From the NCBI GenBank assembly GCA_026075535.2, contig AP026544.2, positions 3,844,001 to 3,908,000 on the forward strand: a stretch of 64,000 nucleotides of DNA, read 5' to 3'. Position 1 is the stretch's first letter. Each line of letters starts with the position of its first letter. This document shows, one piece after another, positions 44,610-55,968 of this stretch. Origin of the DNA: Tricholoma matsutake. Taxonomy: Eukaryota > Basidiomycota > Agaricomycetes > Agaricales > Tricholomataceae. The notes under the pieces are model-generated. The model was not told the origin of the DNA and searched no databases. It worked only from the letters and a program-made list of their open reading frames with translations. The position numbers and the translations under genes were made by a program.

Positions 44610-47600
44610 TTAAGCAGGTAATGGACCAGGTTTCTGCAGGTAGCGGATGTGAATGTCTGTGAGGAGTTCTTGGGTGTGGTCAAGTTCCATAACAGGTAGC
44701 CAGGAGGTTTCTTCATCGGTTCCCTGGTAACCTTCCCATCGGACAAGGTAGAGAATCTTGCAGCGCTGTCGATTGTTGACCTTGGAGCTGAGTGAGTACC
44801 CGGGCAGGCAATGATTTCAAAGGGACCATGGTTCTTTTCAGAAAGTTTCTTGGAGGGACGGGTGGTGTGGATATTTTCTGCAGTGACGTAGCCAGAATCA
44901 CCAATGTTGAAGTTGGGTGCGGGTGCCCGATGTTTGTCCACAGGGCCTTGATAATGCTCTTGAATGGCTGCAAGCTGTTTCCGAAGTTCCTGATGAAGGT
45001 TGTCTAAGTCGACGACAAACTCGTGGGTGCACTGTGAGGCTAAGTCGTGTTCGGGGAAGACAGAAATGTTCGGGTCGTAGCCATTGTTGGCAAAGAAAGG
45101 GGATATGCCTGTAGAGGCAGAGGGAGCATTGTTGTAGGCAAATTCGCCCAAGGTTAAGAGGCAAGACCAGTCATCCTGCTGATAGTTACAGAAGATCTGG
45201 AGGTACTGCTCCAAGATCTGATTAAGTTGTTCCGTCTGACCATCACCTTGCGGGTGATAACCAGAAGTGAAGTGGATCCGCATGTCGAGCACTTTTCTGA
45301 GGGAGCAGAAGAAATGGGAGACAAACTCGGATCCCCGGTCGCAAGTGACGTGCGACAGGACGCCATGCTTGGAGAAGATGTGGAGGATGAACAGGTTGGC
45401 TAATTCTTGGGCTGTGATTTTGTTGACAGTTGGGATGAAGATGCCTTGTTTGGTGAGGTGGTCAACAATGACCAGGATAGCAGTGTGGCCATCAGAGTTG
45501 GGTAGCTGCTCAATGAGATCCATGGAGATTGAGTTCCAAGGTCATTCCAGGACCAGAAGTTGCTTTAGGAACCCATAGGGCTTGTGTCGAGGCAATTTGG
45601 ATTGTTTGCAAGTGGTACAGGATTTGCAGAATTCCTGGACAAATGTGTGGAGGTTTGGCCAGACATATTCCTGATGGACAAGCTGCTGGGTTTTGTTTTG
45701 TCCAAAGTGGCCAGAGAGGATATGATTGTGTTTGTACTGAAGGACCTTGAGGCGGAGATCTGTGATGTCCAGAACATAAATCCGGTCGAAGTGGCGGAGA
45801 AGACCTGCATTGTCTATGGTCCAGTTGGGGTGTCAGAAGATGTGCGGATGATAGGGGGTCAAGGGGTAAGGAGGTGCGGATGTCGTGGTGGAGTTTCTCA
45901 ACATCCATGATTACTGCTTGTCGAAGAACGGGTGTGGCGAAATAGGTGGTGCGGAGGGAAGAGGTGAGCTGTTCCTGTGTGAATACAGGTCAGAAGTTGG
46001 TTGGGTTTACGGAGGCGAAGTCGCTATTTCCCCCTTTGCGGTAGACGTCCCAACGTCTAGTGAGCATGTCTGGCTTGGCCCCTAATTTTCTGGGGTGGAA
46101 GCGGATGACAAGATTGAACTGGGAAAGGTATTCTGACCAATGGGCCTGGCGGCAGGTGAGCAACTTAGTAGTGCTGAAGTACTCAAGATTTTTGTGGTCA
46201 GTGACCACATCAACCAGGTTTGCGGAACCCTCGAAATACTGCCGCCAGTGTTTGAAGGCTTCGAAAACAGCCAAGAGTTCTTTATCATGGGTGTCGTAAT
46301 TTAGTTCTGTGGGATTAAAGGAGCAGGAATGAAAAGTGACCGGATGGATTTCTCCATCCGTAGTATAAACCGAAAGGATGGCCGCTAGGGCATAGTCGGA
46401 AGCATCGGTTTTGAGTACCATCTGTGAGTCGGGTACCCATTGAGTTAGGACGGGGGTGTGAGTGAATTCTTGTTTGAGCTTTTCAAAAGCATCACAGCAC
46501 TTCTTGTTGAAGTCCCAGGGTGCAGATTTCTGTGTCAAGCAGGTGAGTGGGATGACAATGTCTGAATAGCCATTAATGAAGCAGCAGTAAAAGTTGCAAA
46601 AGCCTAAGAAGGATTGTATATCCTTAACTTTCCTAGGCTCAGGCCAGTCAAGCACGGTTTTGACTTTATCCTCGGACATCCGCAGTCCATCTGGTGAAAG
46701 GATGAAACCTAAATATTCAACGGTGTCTTTGTGGAACTCACATTTCTGTGGAACCCTCGAAATATTGCCACCAATGCTTGAAGGCTTCGAAGATAGCCAG
46801 AAGTTCCTTGTCATGTGTATCATAATTCAGTTCGGTGGGATTAAAGGAGTGGGAATGGAAAGCGACTGGATGAATTTCTCCATCTACAGTGTAAACCAAG
46901 AGGATAGCTGCTAGGGCATAGTTGGAAGCATCAGTTTCGAGTACCATTTGGGAGTCAGGTACCCATTGAGTTAAGATGGGGGCATGAGTGAATACTTGTT
47001 TGAGCTTTTCAAAAGTGTTGTGGCACTTCTTGTTGAAGTCCCAGGGTGTGGATTTCTGCATCAAGCAGGTGAGTGGAATGACAATGTCTGAGTAGCTGTT
47101 GATGAAATGGCGGTAAAAGTTGCAGAAGCCTAAGAAGGATTCTATATCCTTGACTTTCCTAGGCTCGGGCCAGTTGAGCACAGTTTTGACTTTATCTTCT
47201 GACATTGGTAGTCCATCCGGTGAAAGGATGAAACCTAGATATTCAACAGTGTCTTTGTGGAACTCACATTTCTGCAGTGAAGCATAAAGTCCATTCTTCC
47301 GGAGTCTCCGAAGAACTTCCTTGATGTGAGCTCCATGCTGCGATTTGTCATCGGAGTAGATTAGGATGTCATTGAGGTAGATGATGACACAGACATCCAG
47401 CATGTCGCTGAAGATGTCGTTCATAAACTGCTGGAAGGCTGCAGGTGCATTAGTGAGCCCAAATGGAACTACCAACCACTCAAAGGATCCATAGTGGGTG
47501 CAGAAAGTAGTCTTTCATTCATCACCATCCACAATGTGGACTAGGTGATAGGTGTGCTGCAAGTCTATCTTGGTAAACAAGTGGGCTTTTAGGGGGGAGT

Positions 47601-48583
47601 CAAGGAGGTCAGAAATGAGCGGAAGTGGGTAGTGGTCCTTCTTCGTGAGATGGTTGAGGCCTCGGCAGTCGATGCAAAGTTGTAGGCTGCCATCTTTCTT
47701 CTTGACAAAGAGAATAGGAGTGCCATGCAGGGATTTAGAGGGGCAAATGAAACCTGAGTGGACGTTTTTGTCAATGAAGACTCATAAGGCTTCTAATTCA
47801 GAGGGAAAGAGGGAATACATGCAACCTGGAGGAGGGGGAGCATTATCCTCCATCTCTATCTTGAGGTCATAAGGGTGATATGGAGGAAGGGTGTCCACCT
47901 TAGTCTTATTAAAGACATCAGCGACTTCATGATACTCGGCGGGAATGTTGGATAAATCCAGCGGGTGTGAAGATTGAGCAGAGTGGGCAGATAACCCTTC
48001 TGGAGCGAAGGTCATCTGGAAAGCTACTGCCCCAGGGAGTTTGCTAGCATGTGCATATGCAGCAGCATTGATGAACAAAATGTCGGGAGGAGAAAACTTA
48101 GGTGGAACAGGGGGTTGTAAAGGTGCAGGTGAACCACAGGTATCTACTGGAAGGTTTGGAGACAAAGGTGACATCTGGGGTGCTGGACCTCTATGATCTG
48201 CAGAGCAGAAAGCGATTTGGCTTGAAGACCAGTCAATCAACAGATTGTATTGCTTCAGCCAGTTATGACTGAGTATGGCAGAACAGGAAGGTTACATAAA
48301 ATGACAGATTGAACATTTCACTGGTAGGGAAGGTGACCGGAAGTTGGATGACTTGAGTTATGGTGGAGTTGCAAGATCCATCAAAGAGCTGTAATCCAAT
48401 TGGGTTAATAGGTTTTGTGCTGAGTTGGTTATCCAACATGAAGGAGGAATTGAGGAAGCAATGGGAGGAACCAGATTTAATAAGAGTTCGGACAGGAGTG
48501 GATTTGTCAGGAATGGTTGAAAGAGTGGTCAGAGAGTCAGGGTCGGAAAGAGCGGACACATTGAGACGAACATAGGCAGCCAA
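44610..48583 (-). pseudogene. Ty3/gypsy E pol: protease, RT, RNase H, integrase, chromodomain-like tail
   Basis: Protease at 48583-48263 reads TLIKSGSSHCFLN, with Lys for the catalytic Asp. RT at ~47900-47250 has PFGLTNAPAAFQQFMNDIF and YLNDILIYSDD (Asn for one Asp of YLDD). The RT end and RNase H (CEFHKDTVEYLGFILSPDG to FEAFKHWWQYFEGS) occur twice, 47275-46742 and 46741-45990, the second followed by TDHKNLEYF and the tether. H2C2 zinc, GHFGQNKTQQLV, CTTCKQSK at ~45700; integrase core LPNSDGHTAILVIVDHLTKQ, TCDRGSEFVSHFF, GYHPQGDGQTEQLNQ at 45523-45200. The tail YLVRWEGYQGTDEETSWLP is chromodomain-like. Frameshifts lie near 47500, 45990, 45540 and 44800. Confidence 0.85.
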
Positions 48584-48639
48584 ATGGGTAAGGTCAATGT
48601 AACCCCCAGCCCCAATGGCTGTTTCCTGAGGGTTGCGGA

Positions 48640-50692
48640 CTATTTTTCTGAGTCCACAGTGTAGGGAATGACAGCAGGAGCATGGGCTTTTGCGCCTTTG
48701 GATTTTGGGCAGTTTCCTGCTACATGCCCTTCCTCACTGCAGTAGAGGCAAAGTTGTTCTCTCATGCAACGTTCTCGTTCCTCCCCAGTAAGCTTGCCAT
48801 TCTTCCCCAACTTATTGGAGATGGATGGCTTGGGCTTGTCCCAGGGAGTGTTCTTTGTCGCGGAAGACTGCTGGTTGGAGGTGTTACCATGGGCAGAGTT
48901 CAAAGAGGATTGGTTGGTAGACGGGGAAGGACTTTTGGAAGTGTCCTTCTGACTAGGGTTAGTGAAGTTACTGGAATTCTTTGTTTCAAAGTGGGATTCA
49001 TCTTCTTGCATCCAGTAGATGTTGTCGCTGTCCTGTGCTTTCAAGCACAGTTCTGCAAGAGTATCGGGTTTATCATCCTGGAGAACTTCTACTATATCGC
49101 CCAATTGGTCTGAAATCTCCCAGGGAGTCTGAAATTCAATTTCTACATTTTATCTGCTTGTGCAATCCCCCTGGAGTTTTACGGGATCTAATTGACTAGT
49201 AGTAATGGATGTATGTATGATTTCACTAAGGAATACAAGCTGTGGAAGCAGTCGAGAAACAGTAGCTGGAGTGATCAAACAGTGAATCAAATGAAAATGT
49301 CTTGTTCACCATGGCAAAAACCACTCCCAAAGCCTGAAAAAATCTGACAGGACACCTACACTATACCAGACTACAGTAGCACGCTCTCTGCAAATCTCCG
49401 GGGGTGTTGTGCCCATGTTCAAGAGCAATGAAGGGACACTGTCAATTTTATCACACTTTGTCATGGTAAAATTGAATGTCCACTGGCCGGCTCAATGGCA
49501 AGTGGCTCGAGATGCTGAGGCATGAGAAATCACAAGCAAATGTAAAGCACGTACACTATGTACATACTGTTTCTGGGTGGACCTTGAATTTTGATGAGTT
49601 TTGTCACGCTGTCTCTCCTCGCTCTTGAACATGGGCTCACCACCCCAGAGACTTGAAGAGTGTGTTACCATAGTTTGGTCTAGTGTAGGTGTCCTGTAAA
49701 TTTTTTCGGGCTTTGGAAGTGATGGTGAACAAGACATTTTCATTTGTATCACTGTTTGATCACTCTGTCTACTGTTTCTTGACTGCTTCCACAGCTTGTA
49801 TTCCTTAGTGAAATCATACATACATCTGTTACTACTAGTCAATTAGATCCTGTAAAACTCCGGGGGGATTGCACAAGCAGATAAAATGTAGAAATTGAAT
49901 TTCAGACTCCCTGGGAGATTTCAGACCAATTGGGCAATATAGTATGTGAAGTCAGAGCGGGAGACCGCAGAAATAGCAGTCACAAAGGGCTGCTTCATTC
50001 CAGTTGACTCTAGAAGCTAATTCCCAGAAGTCAACGTTATACTTTGTGATTCAGCCACCTTGCTTCATTGCTAAGTCAGAGAGAGCTTTTTCCGCATCTC
50101 CGACCGGGTCATGCGGGCCAAAGTTGCTTTCCAGCTCAGCGAGGAAAGCTTTGTAGTCCCACATCCAGTGTGCGGAATCTGTCGGGTCATTAAGACCAGG
50201 CTCAAACCAACTGAGAGCTGATCCCTTAAGATAAGAAAGGATAAATATGATCTTTTTCTCATCAGAGGAAAATATGTGTGGACAGTCGTGGAAATGAAGA
50301 TTGCAGGAGACTAGGAAGTCTCTAAGTTTCTTTGGATTGGCACCGTTGAAAATGTCAGGGTCGCGAACTTTGATTTTCTCAGTCTTGGGTGCATTGTTCT
50401 GACAAAGGGTGTGGATACTCTCTGAGAGGTTGTAAAGGACATCTATGAACCTATCCCCTGGATCAGGGTTTTCCACCACGGGAGGTTGATCATCTGGATT
50501 ATTGGGATCGGGGTCACCCCCAGGGCCATCAGGACCACTAGGGTCATCAGGTCTGCCAGGAGGTCTGTCCTCTAGACCAGGATCTTCCAACCCGAAGTGT
50601 TCAGGCTGGTTGATGCCCTCTACGTACTCAAGGGGAGTTCTTGATCGAAAACCTTCCGGGTTGGCGGAAGGGTGCGGGGCATGGGTGGACAT
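48640..50692 (-). pseudogene. Ty3/gypsy E gag, split by a MITE
   Basis: Starts MSTHAPHPSANPEGF at 50692. A Pro/Gly/Asp-rich N-terminus (PGRPDDPSGPDGPGGDPDP) precedes the capsid-like part (FNGANPKKLRDFLVSCNLH, KIIFILSYLKGSALSWFEPGL). A TGA at 50051 ends the first part. The reading resumes through KYNVDFWELASRVNWNEAALCD into the MITE and, beyond it, DIVEVLQDDKPDTLAELCLKA and the zinc knuckle CLYCSEEGHVAGNC at ~48740. Confidence 0.8.
49109..49925. mobile_element. Long-TIR foldback MITE in gypsy E gag, TSD CCAATTGG
   Basis: The inverted ends start TCTGAAATCTCCCAGGGAGT and stay similar for about 270 bp (e.g. TCTGCTTGTGCAATCCCC and ACACCTACACTATACCAGAC, against inverted equivalents at ~49870 and ~49680). 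CCAATTGG flanks both sides (49101-49108; 49926-49933). Because this 8-mer is its own reverse complement it could be read as TIR, but the gag sequence on either side (TATTGC, GCGATATAG) is continuous only if it is counted as a TSD. No coding sequence. Confidence 0.88.
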
Positions 50693-50922
50693 GAGATTGG
50701 CACTGATTGAGGGGGCTCCTGACCTGATTTGTCAGAAGATGTTGAGGGTCTGGAAGACACTCTGAAAGTAGTGGGAGGTCGAGGGTTGGGAGGGTGGATC
50801 GCTGAATTGCAGAGATCCCAGGAATAGTACTGGCACATTGGGAATTTCAGGTTGTGCACTGGCAGGTCTCGGTAGGGGTCATAGAGAGGTATGAGATGAG
50901 TGAAGTGTGAGTTTGTATATAC

Positions 50923-51630
50923 TGTTAAGAACTGATCCTAGAAGGCACATCAGAATCTGATCGGACCCTGTGGGTGTTGATAGCAGAAGGTTGTCAGGTC
51001 GTGGCAGATTCTGCGGAGGAGAAAATGGAAAGGACTTGGCTTCAGCTGGTAAGAAGCTGCGCCCTTCACCTCATCTGGTGTCCATAATTTCAAGACAAAG
51101 GTTTGGAGGTAGGAGCGGGGAAGTGCGGGTAAATGCAGGAAGGAGTACAGAGGGACTTGGGTTAAGTTCAGATGAGACCAGAACTTCAGAGGGAGACTAG
51201 AGGTCGAGTTGAATGGAGTTCAGACTCTTAGAGGATTGAGGTAGGAGTAGAACAAGATTTAGATTGGCAGGTTAAAGTCGAGTCTATGTCGATATACAAA
51301 CTGAAGAATACAAGGCGAAACTAACTAAGCTTAAATACTGTAGTCCAGAATAAAGGCGGAATGGAAGTGGAGGCTGTGGCAGTGTCTCAACTGCATAGAT
51401 AAATCACCTAATGGGAGCCACACAGGAATCCATAGTTGAATTTGCAAAAGAGACAGCAGCCTTGGGAAGGCGGCCATGGGTGCTGTACAAGGCAGCCTGG
51501 TGCACAGCAGTGTGGGCAGTGCAAGGCGGCCAGGAACAAAAGCAGGAGGAGTTGACGAATGTTGGGTTTGACATGCGGAAAAGGGTCAGACAGATGCAGG
51601 TTCCAATCGGGTGAGGAACGTTTCTTGACA
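50923..51630 (-). repeat. 5' LTR of gypsy E
   Basis: On the - strand TGTCAAGAAACG (51630) to AGTTCTTAACA (50923), 708 bp. A TATA-like CAGTATTTAAGC lies near 51345. Gag starts 230 bp downstream. The + strand of its inner part keeps a short relic (ESIVEFAKETAALG) of the antisense coiled-coil gene found at the other LTR. Confidence 0.8.
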
Positions 51631-51644
51631 CTGACACCCCTTGG

Positions 51645-52148
51645 AAACAGAAAAAGTATATCCCACAATGTTTCTTTCAGATCCATTCTGGAAATGTTTT
51701 TCTTGTTTCCTTTGTGTAAGTTAGAGAAACACTTTAATTATAGCTGTATCTGCAGAAAACACTCAACATGTAATTTATTGTGTGTTTTCTAGGGATACAT
51801 GCGTAAGGACAAAGGGGTCACCATGGTTACACATGTATCCCTAGAAAACACATAATAAAATTCTATGTCAAGTGTTTTCTGCAGATACAGCTATAATTAC
51901 ATACAAAGTGTTTCTAACTTACACAAAGGAAACATGAGAAATGTTTCCAGAATGGATCTGTAAGAAACATTGTAGAATACACTTTTTCTGTTTCTTGCAG
52001 ATACAGCTTGGATACATGTAAAATATCTCCCTAGTATTTCTTCTGAATACATCTTGAGAATATCCAAAGGATATACAAATCAGAAATCTTAAAACATGTT
52101 TCTGAGGCTGTGTTTCTGTGGGAAACACCCAGCAGTGTGCATAGTCCA
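51645..52148. repeat. Repeat G, copy 2, with a ~160-bp hairpin
   Basis: 51645-51807 and 51825-51990 are inverted copies at roughly 90% (e.g. CAGATCCATTCTGGAAA, TTTCCTTTGTGTAAGTTAGA, TAGCTGTATCTGCAGAAAAC). 51985-52148 is the segment shared in inverted orientation with 42005-42170. It looks like a foldback element into whose end gypsy E inserted. Full limits are not resolved. Confidence 0.7.
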
Positions 52149-52522
52149 CATAAACAATTCTCACCTAGCACTCATGAGTTATGACTAGAGACCGCACCCA
52201 ATACACAGGAAGTCAGATAAACGTAATGACATGATACATCGTAAACCGTGATAAAGATGAATATAGTAAATTGACTTCTGGGTTAGTACAGTAGTTCCAA
52301 TTTCAATGTCCTGACAGAGAACGAAGAAGAGTAATAACGGATGAACGCGTCCTGATTGTGATTCCGTAGATGGTATAAAACTTCTAACGGAGCTGTGGTA
52401 TATGGTCATGCCATGGTAAAGATGAGTCGCGGGGCGTTGTGAAGGCGAAGTAGTGAAATCAGGGATCGAGGCCCCAAGTTCGGAGTGCGCATTCACGCGA
52501 GGCCATGGAGAAGGTTGCGCAG
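52149..52522. other. Non-coding, start of a host-like GC-richer zone
   Basis: No gene recognised. GC content rises toward 52500, consistent with leaving TE sequence and entering the 3' flank of the gene at 52523. Confidence 0.4.
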
Positions 52523-53110
52523 TCATAGACGCAGGGGCGCATCAGGATAAAGAGGACTAGAAGTCCCCACCCCACTCCCATCGCCCTCACGGTGACGCCC
52601 TCCACCCTCCGGCCCCGTGCTCGCACTCCGCACATCTAGCTCAAAATACTTCGGCGGCCCACCGGCACCATCATACGCCGGCAATACATCCTTATTGCCA
52701 TCATTGTCATTTTGCGGCATCGGACCGCCGCGGCGCCCGCTTGCGTCCGTGTCCGATGCCAGTGTACGGCGATTGGGGTGTAGTTGGGAGGGGTGAGGGG
52801 TGAGGTAGGAGAAGACGTAGGGGATACGGACGCTGGGGGAGAAGGCTGCTGCGGGGGGGTTGGGAATACGTGTTGTACGTGGGAAGAGGGGGGTGGGTGA
52901 GGGAGTAGGCGGAGCTTGGGATCTATGGAAAGAGAAAAAGTTGGAGATGGGCTGGCGAGAACGCCTTAGACTGAGCAGGCTGATATGGAATTGTCATTAT
53001 TGTGTAAAGTTATGTAAAGTGGGAGATGTGTACCGTTGCATGATGAAGACGCCGATTAAAATGAAAGCGGCTGAAAGGAGAAGCCATTCTAATACAGACT
53101 GGATTCTTTT
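52523..53110 (-). CDS. 3' exons of a small single-pass membrane protein, unknown function
   Basis: One exon near 53110-53045 encodes a hydrophobic helix (IQSVLEWLLLSAAFILIGVF). A GT-AG intron (GTACACATCT ... TTTCCATAG) joins it in frame to the last exon, 52919-52523. That exon is Pro-rich with PPAAAFSPSVRIPYVFSYLTPHP, then a charged linker (RRTLASDTDASGRRGG), then VLPAYDGAGGPPKYFELD, a PPxY-like motif seen near the C-termini of some fungal membrane proteins. Stop at 52523. The N-terminus is unresolved: an ATG at ~53203 (- strand) opens MQVDAASTSTGPSS but I could not splice it in frame. It is probably a real host gene given its base composition and position next to uS19m. Confidence 0.5.
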
Positions 53111-53281
53111 TTGGTCACTAGGTCAGTATGGGATATCAGTGTAACAGTGCACCTTGACGAGAGCACTTGACGGACCCGTGCTCGTCGATGCTGCATCCAC
53201 CTGCATTATTCCAGTTGGTGGTCCATAAGCTCGAGCTAGGTCACGTTCTTGTCACGGTCATAAAACTTTTCGTCTCTGCTC

Positions 53282-53721
53282 ATGCGACCGACACTCCAGC
53301 TACTAAAGTCTGGACGATCTGCATGGAAGGGTATGTCATTTTGTCTACTTTAGTCTTTTCCAACCTAGACTACTCCAAGGTCCATACTTTGTCGCGTTCC
53401 CTAACTTGCGGGAAGCACTCACCAACCATGTACCCATCAGAACACAAGCTCGGTCTTGCACGATTCTCCCCAACTTTGTCGGGTGTGTTTATCGTCTCTC
53501 TTTTCTTTGTTCTTGTTCTCAGGTTCGACCAACTGAAGCATTCGATTTTTGGTCCACAATGGGAAGGACTATGTGCCGGTGCTGGTGACGCAGGATATGG
53601 TAGGGCATAAGTTGGGAGAGTTCTCACATACGAAGAAGCGGTTTATATATAGGTAAGTTTCGCTCGTTAAATGTGGTCATTGATATGACGAGCTCTTTGT
53701 AGACTTTCCAAAAACAAGTAA
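53282..53721 (+). CDS. RSM19: Mitochondrial small-subunit ribosomal protein uS19m
   Basis: Four exons (53282-53330, 53380-53482, 53539-53652, 53703-53721) give a 94-residue protein, the usual length for fungal uS19m. It carries [69 protein letters not shown] with the break after VLVTQ in my reading, and ends LSKNK then [12 protein letters not shown] and MVGHKLGEF are the S19 signature that contacts 16S-type rRNA in the small-subunit head. All introns are GT-AG, 40-56 nt, and every junction keeps phase. No stop or missing motif; it should work in the mitochondrial ribosome. Symbol follows the yeast orthologue. It is divergent from the gene at 52523. Confidence 0.92.
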
Positions 53722-53999
53722 CCACATCGCGAATGCTCATATTTTCAGATGGATTTTGTATCCATTGATTGTCACGTTAGTGAACAGGGAACGACAATCC
53801 TTTTTTGTCACTTATACCTTCATCCTGCATCCAGCACTATGTGGACACGGATAAAGCGAGCTTCAATCCTCAGAATCTTCATTGAAATATTTTTTATAAT
53901 TCACCAGACATGTGGGGACAAGCTGTGGTTAAACGTCAAACGTACCGCCTTGGACCATAATTTCTCGCCTCATCAGCATCCCCATCAGTCGTGAGTGAG
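53722..53999. other. 3' flank of uS19m, no gene assigned
   Basis: An 81-codon + frame (53749-53994) has no recognisable domain and may be chance. Confidence 0.4.
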
Positions 54000-54819
54000 A
54001 GAATTTTTGAGCTGCCGAAGACATGTTCGCATCTCAATCCGCAGGATTTCATCCGTCAGAAGGTCGCCAGTGCATGGGATTGATATATTGCGGAAAGCTC
54101 TGGTCATCAGGGGAAGTTCCCCTGATAACTGGTTGGGTTTCAACGCAAGAGTGTTCCTTCAGTAATGGCGGGGTCGCTTGGGAGTTTGTTGTATAATTCC
54201 AAGTCGATCTGAAGCGAAGGCATTGGGAACTTTGGAGGGGTATGTAGATGAAGAGAGATTGTGGATTTTTGTTTAACTCTGGGGGGGATATCCATATGGG
54301 AGGTCATAGCCAACCGATGATGAATGAATGTGTTCAAGATGAAAACCGCACCTGGTAATTTATGTAATACGATGGGTTTAATGGACCCGGCACAATGACT
54401 GAAAGAAGATACAACTCTGGAAGCGTGCGTGATCCTATTTGGCAAAACTAGTCCAATGGGAACAACATTCGTCGAAAAACCACGGACAAGTCTTCTTGAT
54501 CTTAGCTTATTTCAAGTTTTGAATTAGCACTGTTGTGCTTCCATTCACACAGGTACTCACCCCACTTGTTTGTGAACTCGTTATTCAGCTCCATGTCAAT
54601 CTCATCCTCGCGTGAAATACCCGCCCCCGTCTGGCCCATCTCTATGAAGTTCTTCCTGAGTTTTTGTCTTTTCTGCCCAAGCTCCCCGGTCCTTCGTTCC
54701 TTCTTTGAGCGCTTGTGCGAATGTTCCGCCATATACTGGATGGTCCTTGAAGAGAAGGACTGCCTACTCCCAATGGAAGTCAGATTTCGGCTTGCCACCA
54801 CCTTCAGCTGTCGAAGCAT
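54000..54819 (-). pseudogene. Fragment of a repeat-associated Agaricomycete gene
   Basis: On the - strand: basic KRSKKERRTGELGQKRQK, then MGQTGAGISREDEIDMEL, NEFTNKWG, a GTGAGTACC...GCTAAG intron, KKTCPWFFD, then after a frameshift NVVPIGLVLPNRI, and further on PSDPAITEGTLLR followed by a stop, NPTSYQGNFP. These resemble segments of proteins present in many copies in Agaricomycetes, but I cannot name the family. Frameshifts and stops show decay. Confidence 0.35.
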
Positions 54820-55287
54820 TTCCGCCTGGAGGGGGAAAGAGCGCCTTCTTGATTTTTTAGATCATCGGTAATCGACAATGTCTTTCCAGCTATATGGGAG
54901 CCTTTCTAATATTAGAGAGAAGCTTTCAAACTATTTTATCCGCGTACTTCACTTTTTTGTTTTCATTCATACTATTGGTTGTCACTCGGGTCGTCATCTC
55001 CAGATTTCTTCTTTGCTGACTTGTCAGTTGCTCTGGGAGGGCATCTCTCATGAAAGACAACGGAGTACTGGACTGAGAGATAGGACTGTGATATGTTGAC
55101 TTTAAAATACACGAATTTGTTTTCAAGAGTTATCTATGTATCGGTTCTAAGACGCAGAACCAGCTCCAGAGTCGGTTCGACGGTTCTGTCGGTTCTATCG
55201 GTTCTGGAGTTTCACACGGTTCCGGAGGGAAACAAATTTCCAGCAGAACCAAGCTCCAATCCAGGCTCCTAAAACCAGCATCTCGTA
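54820..55287. other. No gene; CGGTTCT-repeat patch
   Basis: 55140-55260 is rich in CGGTTCT/AGAACCG units (GTATCGGTTCTAAGACGCAG at 55138, GTTCTGTCGGTTCTATCGGT at ~55180), which looks like one end of a DNA transposon. I found no matching partner end in the window. Confidence 0.4.
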
Positions 55288-55968
55288 CTATCACTTACCG
55301 AGTGTTTCACCACGATTTACTGATTACTAAATTACACCACATCGACTACAAAATTATACTGATGGCATACATGGTTCAAAAGATAGGCTTCATTGCTTCC
55401 AGAAAATCTAATTATCTCAATGAAAGGTGAAGATGAAGCAACGACGAGCCCCCATGTCAAAAAGTACCTAGTCTTTCACCACCATGTCACGCAAAAGTAA
55501 CACCTTTGATGGCAGAATTCTGTGATCCGAACGTTGGCATCTGACAAGCCGAAGTACGTTTTCGTAAAAACATTTGTTGATCGAGTTTGCCCAAAATAGT
55601 CGGCGTTTAAATTCTGTCCGTGAAATGTCACGGTGAGCCAGAAAACCAAAAACTGCTCTATGATCATGGTGCAACTACTCTCAGTCTATGGGAAATAGAT
55701 ATTATTGCTTTGAGAAAAAAAAAGGGAAGGATTGGTTCACTCCTCATATCTCAATGTCAGAAATATGTGATTCACCCCTCATAATGTAGCTTTTACCAAC
55801 CTCGACCTCAACCGAAAATCAGGGAAAAATAAGAGGAATGTTTTTAATACTTATAACCTCTCAGATTGTCAATTTGAAGATGGTTGGAGATGTTTTGGGG
55901 CTTAGAAAGTGTTATCAGTGTGGTGGTGAAACACTAGTACCCGTGGTAAAACACTCGGTAAGTGATAG
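55288..55968. mobile_element. TA-flanked MITE, 681 bp
   Basis: The left end CTATCACTTACCGAGTGTTT and the right end (inward) start with the same 20 bases, then diverge slightly (CACCACG versus TACCACG). TA lies directly outside each end, as expected for Tc1/mariner-type insertion. On the right, a second CACTAGTACCCGTGG unit suggests a subterminal duplication. The 68-codon - frame inside has no domain. Confidence 0.65.

Larger units (their letters stand above)
43033..51630 (-). mobile_element. Ty3/gypsy E, complete at both ends, TSD C(C/T)GAC
   Basis: Left LTR region from 43033 and right LTR 50923-51630 are direct copies (TGTTAAGAACTGATCC... on +). The outer flanks are CCGAC (43028-43032) and CTGAC (51631-51635), a TSD with one C-to-T change at a CpG. 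The coding order on - is gag (50692), zinc knuckle, protease, RT, RNase H (duplicated), integrase, chromodomain-like tail (44610). An 817-bp MITE splits gag. A 514-bp solo LTR of the same family is at 24322-24835. Confidence 0.85.

Noticed and set aside
53167..53610. 147-codon + frame across uS19m
   Set aside because: It reads through introns of uS19m in mixed frames; the spliced product matches the ribosomal protein from start to stop.
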